NCBI GenBank assembly: GCA_032718475.1
Contig: JAUCBJ010001376.1
Span: 1 to 64,000, forward strand
Direction: 5' to 3'
Source: Nemertoderma westbladi
Lineage: Eukaryota; Xenacoelomorpha; Nemertodermatida; Nemertodermatidae
Length of the DNA stretch: 64,000 nt
Positions 54,606 through 64,000 of this stretch are shown one piece after another. Every line of letters begins with the position of its first letter. Within the stretch, counting starts at the first letter, position 1. The notes beneath the pieces are model-generated. The model saw nothing but the letters and a program-made list of their open reading frames with translations. It made no database searches and had not been told where the DNA came from. The translations under genes were made by a program, and so were the position numbers.

Positions 54606-55399
54606 GTGAAGGTTAATAAAGCATCTCCTAAAGAATGCGCTATTTACGAAACTCTGTGGCCATCTAGTTGTGATTAGTATAAGTCATAACTCTGTTTTTA
54701 TACTTAAAGCACCACTTCCTAAAGGAACTGTTAATATTTCCCCGAAAGTAAATATAGTTGTCAGAGATTATATAGTAGCGATCAATCGAATAATACAAAG
54801 TAGCTTACACCGCAATACTTCCTCCGGAACCCGTATCCAGTCTCCCACACCGTGGGTCATACGCCGCGCCCGGTCTGGCTTCGGCAGATGTAAATTCAGT
54901 AAACCAGGTAATTGGTACGGGCAAAGTCGATTCATAAACAAAAGGACAATTAAAATTGGCAGGTTAAACTACTAAAGGTCTGAAAGCGCGAACAAACGTT
55001 GGGGTTATGAAATAGCATAAATATCATACAGACCACTGTAATTTGAGCCAAGCAATTGTTACTAATGTTCCCTTCTGCTTACCTCTTAATAATAAAGAAA
55101 GTTATTTGGGATTATCGATTATTCGTACGTATTCTCCAAATATAAACATCCATTAAATATGTTACCAAATAACAATGAATAACATTATAAGACAGTATCA
55201 AATATGCGGTCTCGGCAGTTAATCAGCAATCAGATGTTTGCTGGTACAACAGTCCGAGTTTTTAGATGTCAGGATATGCATGCAGTGCAGTGCAGAGAGT
55301 GGAGAGATAATTTACTTTGAGCTCTATAACTCTAGCCACTGATGGTCTAGGGCAGAAGTCAGAATGAATGATTCTGTCGCATTGCGGCATATTCATATG
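54606..55399. other. AT-rich sequence, no gene seen
   Basis: An open frame at 54670-54975 has no recognisable domain. Otherwise the region is AT-rich and unremarkable. Confidence 0.4.
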
Positions 55400-55821
55400 T
55401 AAACAACAGGAGAGTATGGAGAGTGAGAGCAAAGGGGGTTGAGTATTGGGGAAGTATAGGAGGAGAGGTACGAAAGTTAGGGGGGAAAAGTGAAGTGTGC
55501 GAGATCCAAGTGAGGGGGCAAGCAGTAAGGATGAGTCCTATGGGACTAGTGTAAGAGGACATTGGAAGATAGAGTCCAGGATAAAGTTGCATGAGGAGAG
55601 GGGTTGATCATCTAAACAGAGACGCCAGATGCCTTGGTACAGCTTAGCTCGCAGATGTACCAAGGATGGGTAGTGAAAACAGACCCATGGGGGCCGGCCA
55701 GGAAAGCTTACCCCGATAAGAAAATTCCACCCCACATCCAATATTAGATTGGATTCCAGCGGAATTGAAGCGCACTTAAGGTTGATGCTATCTTCTCACC
55801 GGGAAGATTGCCTGGGGGGAG
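55400..55821 (+). repeat. 3' internal end of an E-like BEL element
   Basis: The last part of this stretch matches element E just before its 3' LTR: CACCCCACA/CCCCACATCCA, ATTAGATTGGATTCCAGCGG, AATTG.AGCGCACTT, GATGCTATCTTCT.ACCGGG and a G-rich polypurine tract GGGGGGAG. The purine-rich 55420-55560 resembles the charged-gag coding bias of E but is not open. It shows that the following LTR is a 3' LTR. Confidence 0.75.
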
Positions 55822-56422
55822 TGTAAGCGGATGCAATTCCCTGCACTACCCACCGAAAATGGGCTTAGTGGCATTTTACCGATTATAGTTGGGAAGGTGA
55901 CATTACCAATAATAATGTCACCTCATAACCAACTTAGGCGATACGCATCGCCAGCCACAAAGAGGTGGGGCTAGCAAGGCTAGCATGTGGGGATAGTGGC
56001 AACAGGGAGTGGCGAGGTGACAATTAATCATCCCAATGATGGGTGGGGAAAACAGATTGGAAGTGATTAGAGCGCATCTATTGGACAGGCCACTCCGTAG
56101 TGTATCAGTGATTAATATGTGTTAATAATATAACCGTTGCACTTATTGATTCCGATTCAGTTGGTTTCTATACAGTTGTGAAACCGGAACGGTTTTTAAC
56201 CGTTGTCGTCGTCGTCGTCATTACCATGCTATTATATTCTGACTGTGCTATTATTATGTTCTGTGATTACAATAACTGACAGTAAAAACTCAGTTATTTC
56301 AACGGCCTTCGGCCTATTATATATATCCAGACTACAGCTTTAGCAGCCTATGGACGCGGCGACGCATATAACACACAGACACCGGTCGGGATCCTTATTG
56401 CCAACTCCAAGATCCCGTCACA
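55822..56422 (+). repeat. BEL/Pao 3' LTR, A/E family (601 bp)
   Basis: It begins TGTAAGCGGATGCAATTCCC and ends CAAGATCCCGTCACA, like the LTRs of A and E. Its stem has arms AGGTGACATTA (55895-55905) and TAATGTCACCT (55913-55923) inside AGTTGG and CCAACT. It contains (GTC)n at 56204-56218. No matching 5' LTR is in the window; it may belong to relic D or to another decayed element. Confidence 0.82.
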
Positions 56423-57899
56423 TAATACATTCTGGTATACGGAAATTTAAGTTATTTCCATGCCATTGATTACTTTGCAGCATTACGAGTAATTCACCAG
56501 AACGCTGTTAAGTTGATATAATGTAACTAAATTAAATTAATTTCGCAATTTTTCTAATTTGTTGTTTATTTTACATCGACGGCGAGATCAGAAACAACAG
56601 CATTTTACCTTATTGGTTAGATTAATTTAGTTTTGGATTTATTTTAAGATTTATGATATTTTTAGCTAAATAGCTGATCAAGCGTACGATAACAGACCTA
56701 AAGAAACTATAGACCCCCCCCCCCCCCCCCCGCATATAAATGTTATACATAGTAGGCCTTCACTCTATAACATTGCAGCATTTTTTCGGATATTCTTCTA
56801 ATAAAGTTTCATATCTGCCTAACTAATAATTTTCGCTGACTTTCCACAGATGATGCTGGCGATAAATGACGGGTGATAATTCATTGTTGATAGAATCAAA
56901 CTTATGTTGTGATATGGCGGTTTCACCATTTTATGTCAAACAAACTTGGTTTCTGTTTGTCCATCAATGTGCGGACTTCATCATTCTATCTCTTGACTTT
57001 TGAATCATTGTCTGTTATTCGTTACATTATGTCGCATTATTAAATAGACTATGTTATGGGTACCCACTTTTTGACCAAATTTATTCATATGAAAATGGCT
57101 TTTATCATAAGTTTTTTGTTCTAGACTAATATTTAACCTTCTGCCAGTTAGATGGTAGCTAGTAATTTTGATTTGTGTTAGCTAGTATTTTTATGGGTTC
57201 AGTTCCGCCCCCGGCTACATTTTTGGATTTTTAACTGTACTTTTATACTAGCTAGTGTTTTCACTTTTTGTAGTTTTAAATGTTCTAGAACATGTCAGTT
57301 ATTGATTAAAATAAAAATTTATGTTCTAGAACAAATATTTTTTGTTTAAATCTTTATACAATCTAGATTTTGAAACAAATTGTTGTCTTTTGTTTTTTTT
57401 TTTTTTTTTTTTAACTACTTGTTGTTTTAAAAGTTCTAGAACATGTAAGTTACCGGTATTGATTAAAATATAATGTTTTTCTATGATAGCTAGTATTTTT
57501 AATCTAGCTAGCTATATCTTTACTTTACTTATTAGCTAGCTATATCTTTAGCTATACTGGTTGTTGCCATTATTCCCGACACCAAGGGGGAAAACGCCGA
57601 TGCTGGAGGCGGAATTTTCAGACCTCTTTATCCCGGCCAGTCACCGGATATTGTGAGTGGAGAAGGATGTTATCTGAGATGCAAGATTGCGGGTAGAGAA
57701 AAAGTTTCATTGGTTGGATATAATCTTTAATGTAACTTGAACTCTGATTGAATCCTGATTGAGAATACTTTGGGCTTCCCCAAACCAATATACCAAAATA
57801 ATATTCACAATAATACACAAATATAAATTCCTACAGTAAATTATTTAATTACCCACTGTTCGCTTAACTTTCAGATTTTGACCTAACTAATGTTCACCA
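56423..57899. other. AT-rich intergenic sequence with small repeats
   Basis: There is a run of about 19 C near 56716-56734. TGTTCTAGAACATG-type palindromes occur near 57289, 57342 and 57436, within a roughly 45-bp segment present twice (about 57270-57320 and 57418-57470). Several TAGCTAGCTA words lie at 57500-57550, and a poly-T run near 57390-57412. No gene is supported. Confidence 0.5.
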
Positions 57900-57954
57900 T
57901 TTTCCCGCGGTCCTAGTCCCGGTACCGTAGAGTCAGAGTTGGTCGATCCTTTGC

Positions 57955-58520
57955 TTGTCCGTCCCACCCTTCCCGAACCCTAAAGGGATCGGTCATCAGG
58001 AAAGCGGTATGGCTTAGCTAGGGGTCTGTCGGTTCATCGCAGGGTCCCAACCACCTAAGCTTTCCGAATCCTTTTCAGGCTCGTAATCGCGTCGGTAGCC
58101 GAGAATCTGCTCCGAATAGTCGGTAGGCCAGTAGAGTCCGGTCCTCTGTCTTTCGACTCTGTCGCATGTCCGTCCCACCCTTCCCGAACCCTAAAGGGAT
58201 CGGTCATCAGGAAAGCGGTACGGCTTAGCTAGGGGTCTGTCGGCCCGTTGTGAGTCCCAACTGTCGGAGCTTTCCGAGTCCTTTTCAGGCTCGTACTAAC
58301 ACCAGTCATGGAACCCACGCCAGGAAGTCAGTCCTCGTCGAACCCTTCCTTTCCGTCCGGTCAGTCGATCCTTCGCAAGTCCACAATGCGAAGACTCCGC
58401 CCGAGTCCCTTTCAGGCTCAGTCATAGCCAACGCACCGGAAACCGCTTAGGATCTGTCAGTTCCCATCGCAAATCCCTGGCGCAACCAGCAACGCCCTAG
58501 TCCCTTTCAGGCTCAGTCGC
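57955..58520. repeat. tandem repeat region downstream of relic C
   Basis: A block starting GTCCGTCCCACCCTTCCCGA and ending GGGGTCTGTCGG occurs at about 57958-58033 and again at about 58149-58224, a 191-bp period. A shorter motif, GTCC(T/C)TTTCAGGCTC, occurs near 58069, 58277, 58406 and 58500. The same motif lies inside the exonuclease-like ORF at 61424-61439. The region is GC-richer than its flanks and may be 3' UTR or LTR of relic C. Confidence 0.7.
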
Positions 58521-58619
58521 CACTGATGGCCAGGGACAGCTAAGGGCAGTCCTTGTCCCCAGGCCTAGCGGGTTTCCAACTACCGAAATAGAAGGAGGTT
58601 GTCTAGGCCTCAGTAACTA

Positions 58620-58916
58620 TCAGGCAACCCTTACAGCTGAGAGTATTGCTTGATTTTGCCTCCCACCCCTGGCCCTTAAATATCTGATATGATTCCTGCG
58701 CCCCGTAAGTCGTCCCAAGATTCGCCCATAACTCGCCCCCAGTCTATCGAATGTACCCAAATTTTGTGTTCCCGCACCCACCACTGATATTGGCACATTC
58801 ATAAAAAATAAATCCAAAAAATATGTAACTCGCGTTATGATAAATTGAAATACCGCAAAATCCCCCCAAATGACCTTTGTGAGGTCTATCGGTAGATCGA
58901 GTTTGCGTAAGGTCAT
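58620..58916 (-). CDS. small ORF of unknown function downstream of the zinc-knuckle ORF
   Basis: The frame has 98 residues (MTLRKLDLPIDLTKVIWGDF), with a hydrophobic middle (FAVFQFIITRVTYFLDLFFM) that could be a membrane segment, and a basic C-terminus (RILGRLTGRRNHIRYLRARG). No family is recognised. It might be a chance frame; its only support is position and orientation within relic C. Confidence 0.25.
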   Translation of the reverse strand: MTLRKLDLPIDLTKVIWGDFAVFQFIITRVTYFLDLFFMNVPISVVGAGTQNLGTFDRLGASYGRILGRLTGRRNHIRYLRARGGRQNQAILSAVRVA

Positions 58917-59036
58917 TTCCCCATATAAAAACCCAATTTTTATTATTGCATAGTCTTGATTAATTTGTCCTAGAGTCAGTTTACATACATATAAAAATAA
59001 ATGTTCAAATAAATGTCTATAAAATGTCCTGGTCTT

Positions 59037-60389
59037 CTATCTCCTGCTTTGATATGCTTTCCTTTTCTTCGCCCGTCGACTTTCATCTATCACCAGTGCG
59101 GGTAGAGGAGCATCATTGGCCGACGTGAGCATCGCCGCGGCCTGCCTCCTGGCAGCCCTTCCTCGGGGAGGTATCGAGATGAGATCTGTTCTCCTCTCCA
59201 GCTCGGTGGTTCGAGCCGCCTGGAACCATTCTCCATCTCCAAACGCTTTTGTATACGAATATAGACGTCTAATCACTTCGAAGGGGCCGAATAGGTTGGC
59301 GCTAAGCAATAAATCCTCATAGTGGAAAGGCAAGGTCTTTACTGTATGGAGGCATTCGGGGAACGAAATATACCCGCACGCCATCTCCTGTGCGATGTTA
59401 TGGGCGCTCAATCGTGCTCTGGTCTTTACGTGTACGTTGGCATACGTCTCGAACATAACCATGTTCCCGGTAGCCATAATGTCCTTGGTAGGACATTTAA
59501 TGTTGCACCGAGGGCTCGCTGTATGCCCACGGAAGCCGTACGTTGTACAGACGTTATACAGTGTCGGGCAAACCGCTATGTCATGGCCCGGGGTAGTGCA
59601 ATATGGACAATAGATTATCCCGAGGATTTGGAAGCACGGTTCGGTTATTCGTTGTTTCTTACCGCGAGGAAACTGATCCGAACCGCAGCTACTGCAAACA
59701 TCGAGTTGCATTTCCCGACCGAAAAAGATCGGGATTTGTACGCCGGCGTAATATTCCAGTCATCTATCCTTTTTAGGGATAATCGTCGTAACCGGAAGCC
59801 CGTGGAACGCCGCGCTGTCGCGGAGTTGAGCCTAGCTTCGGTATCCCTCCTTATGGTCTGCAGGACGCATCTCGGGTGCCCGTTTCTGAATCCACTCCGT
59901 CTGTTCGGTGTACCATTGGGTGAGTCTCATCAGGTCCTGTGGAATGGTGGGAGCCGTCGCAACAGCCGGTCGGCGAAGGGGTGCCGGGATATTCGCCGAA
60001 GGAATCCCGAGGAGGTCTCCGGAGGTTGGTGGTATACTAGGGCCCTTCGTAACTTGGATAGCCGATTGGGTCCGCTGTGTACTGGTACTTGGGGTTTCTG
60101 TGGACCAATCCTCTCCTCCAGGAAACGGGTAAGGAGATAACCTCGTGCATGCATTGTCGAAGTCACTAAGTGCGAGGGTGGTAACTAGTTCTCTTGCCGC
60201 ACTACCAGAGCCAAGTGGAGTGGTTACGCCGGATTCCGTCGCTGGCTCAGTCGCGGCAATACGCTTAGCAGCTGATTCGTAGTCAACTTCCGGTGCGTGT
60301 TGACGTTTTGGTGTAGATAGCAGAATACCTTTGTGTTTCCATAACTCCTCTCCTTCCGACGACACTATAGCTCTATTACTCTGCGCCAA
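59037..60389 (-). pseudogene. zinc-knuckle accessory protein (copy C)
   Basis: The N-terminal frame (60389-59832, MAQSNRAIVSSEGEELW) is Pro/Thr/Ser-rich and probably unstructured. After a shift and a TGA, LEYYAGVQIPIFF aligns with LEWYQGPQCLTAYDY of copy D. Then the frame to 59037 has CSSCGSDQF, CPYCTTPGHDIAVC (exact C-x2-C-x4-H-x4-C) and CTTYGFRGHTASPRC (second Cys replaced by Tyr). The block FETYANVHVKTRARLSAH, YEDLLLSANLF and VIRRLYSYTK corresponds to WED.AD.H, YQELM.TA.. and VIRSYFRQ of copy B. The end is basic (RRAKKRKAYQSRR). Its start overlaps the stop of the exonuclease-like ORF by 14 nt. Confidence 0.68.
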
Positions 60390-61635
60390 GGAGATCGGTA
60401 ATCGTGGGGATATCGAATGGTCTGTGCAGATCCCAGGATTCGATTACATCGAGCGTCTTGGTATCTCCCGGTGGGATATTCTGTACTGCCTTGAACGTGT
60501 GGTCGATCACCTCGTTCCATTCGTAATCTATGAAGGACTTTGGGACCGCGCTAATAAGTTTATCGAGGGTTTTATAGATGAACTTAGCAACCGTGTACGA
60601 TTTAATCGTGACGTAGATGTAGTTCCGTCGATCCGGATCATCCCAGCGTTGGTGGATCGTCCACTTCCTATCTACATTCTTCCAATGGTTCTCCCGCTCA
60701 TGAGGTATCGCTAAATCCGGATGCACGCCGTAGAATTTATTGTAGTCTTGGAACTTCTGTGGTTTAAAATCTAAACCGCCATTTAGCACCGCTAGGTAGC
60801 CGATACCGGATTTAGTCTGTCTCACCTCTTTAAACCCGCCCATAAAGTCCGTGACCAGTAACCAGGCCAGCAGGGTTTGGGTGTCGATGAAGTGGCTAAT
60901 CGCGCTAATGTCCTCTCTACGATTCATTCCGAATGGAGCGTTGATATAGTCGTTCCGGAGATCCGCTTTTATATCTGACCCGATTTTGATAATATCGAAG
61001 TCGAACAGGACCTGTTGGATCGCCGATGGTAGTAGCCAGATTACCCCGGCTGTCTGTATCTCTTGGCAGGATGTCGGGAAGATTCGGCACACTAACACCA
61101 ACCCGTCCAGGGTTCCGAGGACTACTATTAGCGACCGACCGTACTCCTTCGTCCCGTATTTCTCTTTATAGTCGTCTCGGTTTTGGATGACTGCCATTCG
61201 TTCCTCTCGCAGCGTCGCTGTATATTCCGCCAGGTTTCCCCAGTGTGTGAGGTATGTACTCTTGTCGTCAATGAAACTCTGGCATCGCACCATTGTAATC
61301 GCCTTTGGAGTCGGCATCGCATTGCCTTCGTTGTCATATATTAGGCACCGGGATTTGTAAACGCTTTGCCGGAATGTATCCCAGAATGACAACTCTCCTC
61401 CTCCGGTTGCCTCAGCGTTCCGAGTCCTTTTCAGGCTCGTACTAGCGTCGGTGAACCGGAGCGGCTGCAGGTTACGGGAATCCGGGACCTCCCTCCCAGA
61501 GAAACGAATGACTCGCACATTCTCGCTCAACAGGATGTTCCATTTCGCATCAAAACTAGGAGATCCAGGCTGTGGGTAGTCCAATAAATCAATCGTATTA
61601 CGTAATTCGCCAAGAATCTGGCGATTCGGGTCCAT
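60376..61635 (-). CDS. DEDD 3'-5' exonuclease-like protein (copy C), intact frame
   Basis: The frame has 419 residues from an ATG (MDPNRQILGELRNTIDLLDY). Motif I is KSRCLIYDNEGNAM (D101-x-E103). SLIVVLGTLDGLVLVCRIFP is the second beta hairpin, IIKIGSDIKADL carries motif II (D225), and FIDTQTLLAWL (about 250) and TKSGIGYLAVLNGGLDFKPQ match the order of WRN/RNase D-type domains. The C-terminal block DPDRRNYIYVTIKSYTVAKF followed by IYKTLDKL resembles the final helix, but the expected Tyr/His plus Asp of motif III is replaced, so metal binding may be incomplete. It shares YDNEG, K(V/I)GS....DL and FIDT with copy B. It lies about 1.2 kb past the integrase. It is longest and unbroken in the family. 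Confidence 0.7.
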   Translation of the reverse strand: MDPNRQILGELRNTIDLLDYPQPGSPSFDAKWNILLSENVRVIRFSGREVPDSRNLQPLRFTDASTSLKRTRNAEATGGGELSFWDTFRQSVYKSRCLIYDNEGNAMPTPKAITMVRCQSFIDDKSTYLTHWGNLAEYTATLREERMAVIQNRDDYKEKYGTKEYGRSLIVVLGTLDGLVLVCRIFPTSCQEIQTAGVIWLLPSAIQQVLFDFDIIKIGSDIKADLRNDYINAPFGMNRREDISAISHFIDTQTLLAWLLVTDFMGGFKEVRQTKSGIGYLAVLNGGLDFKPQKFQDYNKFYGVHPDLAIPHERENHWKNVDRKWTIHQRWDDPDRRNYIYVTIKSYTVAKFIYKTLDKLISAVPKSFIDYEWNEVIDHTFKAVQNIPPGDTKTLDVIESWDLHRPFDIPTITDLLGAE

Positions 61636-62842
61636 ATTGTAAATTACATCCGTTACAAATTAATTCAGTTAATTATAAATCCAGAAAGTCTGATTCTATA
61701 GCGACTGCAGAATAGTTATTTTTAATATAGTTAATGTTATTGATATATAGGCATCTATCATCTTATTGTTACTACATTCAGTATTTACAGTTGCTATAGC
61801 TATACATTATTATCCAACCAGTTTTTTTGACTTTTTATGTCCGCTTCTTTTTTAAATTCCTTTTCCATTCTACATTTTATACTTTTTTTTTGTCTTTTTT
61901 CATTTCTATAGTTTATTCATTTCACATTTCCTTTTTTCTTTCACATTTCATCATTTATTCCACCATTACATCATTTATTCCACCATTACATCATTTATTT
62001 CACCATTACATCATTTATTACACATTTCATTGGGGTTATAGCCCCCCGGCTATCATCATTGGTTATAAGCACAAAGCACCAGGGATGCGCATCATCACAT
62101 TTTCATCATCATAATAGTACACGTCATCATTCAGTTTATAGTTGAGTTATCTGTTCCTTTTCATCATTTCGTACTACATTCAACCATCTTCTTGGGAAAT
62201 TTTTTGTTGTGGAAGGGGTGTTACGCAGCAGTCTGGGATCTACAGCTGGACTCATTACACCGCCTACCCCAAACTGCACACATAATGGACAATGAATAGA
62301 ACGATGGAAGTGAAGTCACGCGGAATGCACCAGGGACCCACCAGAATAACACTCCCAGAAACATAAAGCTCAGCCGACGAAGACATGTGTAATGCACCAG
62401 GGACCCACCAGAATAACGTGGCTGAGGAACATAAAGTCTCTATCGACGAAGTCATGTGGAATGCACCATGGACCCACCAGAATAACGCGATAGGGGGTGT
62501 TGCGCGGCAGTCTGGGATCTACAGCTGGACTCGTTACACTGCCTATGCCCCAAACTGCACATGCAACAGACAACACAAGACAAACATAATGGATACAATG
62601 AATTCCATTTCGAAACTTTCCCATTTCCAATAATCCAAGGTAGTTGGTCCTGATGACCAAAATCAGGGTGAACAAAACATAAACTACCCTAAGTCAGTCG
62701 AAACATCTGCAGGGTGACGCTGGACTCCACATAACACACGAGGAAACACAAATACCATGCGTGGTTACAGTTGGTTTAAGGGGGGTCCATAATCATTGTC
62801 GCTAAATCACATTTAAAGAGTTTGTCAACAGGATGGGAAGGG
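61636..62842. other. repeat-rich spacer between integrase and exonuclease-like ORF (relic C)
   Basis: At about 61940-62020 a 20-bp unit (ACATCATTTATTCCACCATT) is repeated about four times. At about 62318-62482 a unit of about 70-75 bp with GCACCAGGGACCCACCAGAA is present three times. A longer block (CAGTCTGGGATCTACAGCTG onward) occurs at about 62229 and 62508, framing that array. Open frames here are repeat artefacts. Confidence 0.7.
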
Positions 62843-64000
62843 TTAAACGGGTTTGTTATTGTCACCAATGTCAGAAGCAGGATCCAGAGTAGGGAACTTA
62901 TCACCTCTCGTGGTGTCACCATTGTCATTGCCTTCGAGAAGGCAAAGCCTCTGGATAGGGCATTGGTAGTGGCCCTTTGCCGTTCGTATCGTCACCGTTC
63001 TCGCAAGTCCATCTTTGCTAGGGGTTATCTCCATGACACGCGCCACAGGCCAGTGGACGCGGTCTTTAAGGTCTTCCTTGACGAGCACCATGTTGCCAAC
63101 TGCAACATTCCGGTACGTATCATTCCATTTCCTCCTTGTTCGAAGGGTTATAAGGTACTCCTGAGCCCAAATTCTCCAGCAATGCGCCATCAGCGCTTGG
63201 GCTTTCTTCCAGCTGGTGTGTTTCATGATGTCTTTGGGATCCGGGAACATGGCCTCCGGAAGGATGTTGGTCTTAGGTCTACCAGGGAGATGGTTGGGTG
63301 TGAGGGGTTCCAGATCAGTTGGGTCGTCATGGATGGGAACGATTGGCCAGTTGTTTAATGTAGCCGTAATATCGCAGAATGTGGTGCGCAACGTGTCATG
63401 AGTGACCCAGGTATCCCCTAATGCGATCTGCATGGATCGTTTCACTAAATCAATGAGTTTCTCCCATACCCCACTCGTATGGGGTGCTACTGGTGTTTGG
63501 AAGTGCCATTGGATGTGGTGTTCCTTCCAGACGTGTGATGTGGTTTCGTCAGTAAACATCCTTCGATAGCCTCTCTTAGTTCCCTTTCTCTTCCCACAAA
63601 GTTCGTTCCGTTGTCTGAGTACATATGCCGGCATGAACCATTGTTCGCCACGAACTGACACAGGGCGTTGATGAATGTGTGTTGCTTGAGGTTCACTACA
63701 AGGTCCAGGTAGATCACCCTCGACAGTAGGCAGGTAAAGATTGCTCCCCATCATTTAATGTTGGATCATCGCTCTATAACTGTAAATGGTCCGAAGCAGT
63801 CTACGCCAGTTACGTAGAATGGCGGTGAGTCGGACTGGAGTCGCGTGGCCGGCAGATCGGCCATTCTTTAGGTGAGTGGTGGCGCTAGATCTCTCCTGCA
63901 AGGGAAACACCGTTTCAATACTTTCCGAATTAGCGGCTGGATGTGGGTGATCCAGTATCGTTGCCGGATATTGGCCATGATCCAGTTTTGGCCTGCGTGA
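62843..64000 (-). pseudogene. Pao integrase, partial (relic C)
   Basis: From the window edge the minus strand reads HAGQNWIMANIRQRYWITHI, LKRCFPCRRDLAPPL (end of the HHCC zinc site, CFPC), then a TAA, FYVTGVDCFGPFTVI (catalytic Asp), a TGA, WWGAIFTCLLSRVIYLDLVV and MYSDNGTNFVGRERELREAI (second Asp). After a frameshift near 63560 follow WHFQTPVAPHTSGVWEKLID (catalytic Glu), LNNWPIVPI, DLEPLTPNHLPGRP and the C-terminal domain (VAVGNMVLVKEDLKDRVHWP, PSKDGLARTVTIRTAKGHYQ). It is a clear BEL/Pao integrase, inactivated by stops and a shift, and truncated by the window at its N-terminus. Confidence 0.92.

Larger units (their letters stand above)
58600..64000 (-). mobile_element. BEL/Pao relic C: integrase plus accessory module
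   Basis: On the minus strand, entering from beyond the window: integrase (64000-62843), a repeat-rich spacer (62842-61636), exonuclease-like ORF (61635-60376), then zinc-knuckle ORF (60389-59037) and a small ORF (58916-58620). The 3' LTR was not identified; gag and the rest of pol would lie past 64000. This is the most complete accessory module in the window. Confidence 0.75.

Noticed and set aside
57289-57449. Heat-shock element cluster (TTCTAGAA palindromes)
   Set aside because: The copies lie in a short duplicated AT-rich segment with no gene next to them; duplication explains the recurrence.

Overview
The window looks like animal nuclear DNA, AT-rich and packed with repeats. The best evidence of host DNA is a set of three phase-1 calcium-binding EGF exons (39.7-44.4 kb, + strand) with intact splice signals. 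Everything else recognisable is transposon-derived: LINEs of at least four types, BEL/Pao LTR retrotransposons, a piggyBac-like and a hAT-like non-autonomous element, smaller MITEs, and tandem arrays. The mix (BEL/Pao, a LINE with a 2A peptide and PHD finger, L1-group and RTE LINEs) fits an invertebrate, probably marine; no species can be named. No rRNA, tRNA, CRISPR array or bacterial operon was seen.

Layout. 0-2.7 kb: AT-rich repeats and the tail of a minus-strand L1-group LINE. 2.9-10.3 kb: a minus-strand L1/Tx1-like LINE (decayed ORF1, then the ORF2 endonuclease) whose endonuclease is split by 99 copies of a 48-bp repeat that seems to have grown out of its own coding sequence. 10.7-13.7 kb: CTACGCGTAG palindrome clusters, a hexamer array and three MITEs. 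14.1-15.7 kb: a LINE fragment, abutting a minus-strand BEL relic (A, 15.7-19.5 kb). 19.7-23.6 kb: a nearly full-length plus-strand CR1/L2-group LINE with a 2A peptide. 23.7-30.6 kb: BEL relic B (minus strand). 32.26-36.09 kb: a young non-autonomous BEL element (E) with near-identical LTRs and a 5-bp target duplication. 37.4-39.4 kb: RTE-like and CR1-like fragments. 39.7-44.4 kb: EGF exons, with a piggyBac-like element in an intron. 45.0-53.8 kb: BEL relic D (plus strand). 55.8-56.4 kb: a BEL LTR of the A/E family. 58-64 kb: BEL relic C (minus strand), running off the window end.

The main discovery candidate is an accessory module beside BEL/Pao pol genes. In A, C and D, on the same strand and about 1-1.5 kb past the integrase, lie extra ORFs; B has the same ORFs after its gag-protease. 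They encode (i) a protein related to DEDD/WRN-type 3'-5' exonucleases (A, B, C), (ii) a triple zinc-knuckle protein with a shared WE..AD.H-like block (B, C, D), and (iii) a short charged ORF (B, D). Neighbouring pol domains are clearly divergent between relics, so the link is either old or has arisen repeatedly.

Most coding relics are broken. In-frame stops are strongly biased to TGA, whereas the young element E is rich in CpG; CGA-to-TGA decay at methylated CpG would explain both.
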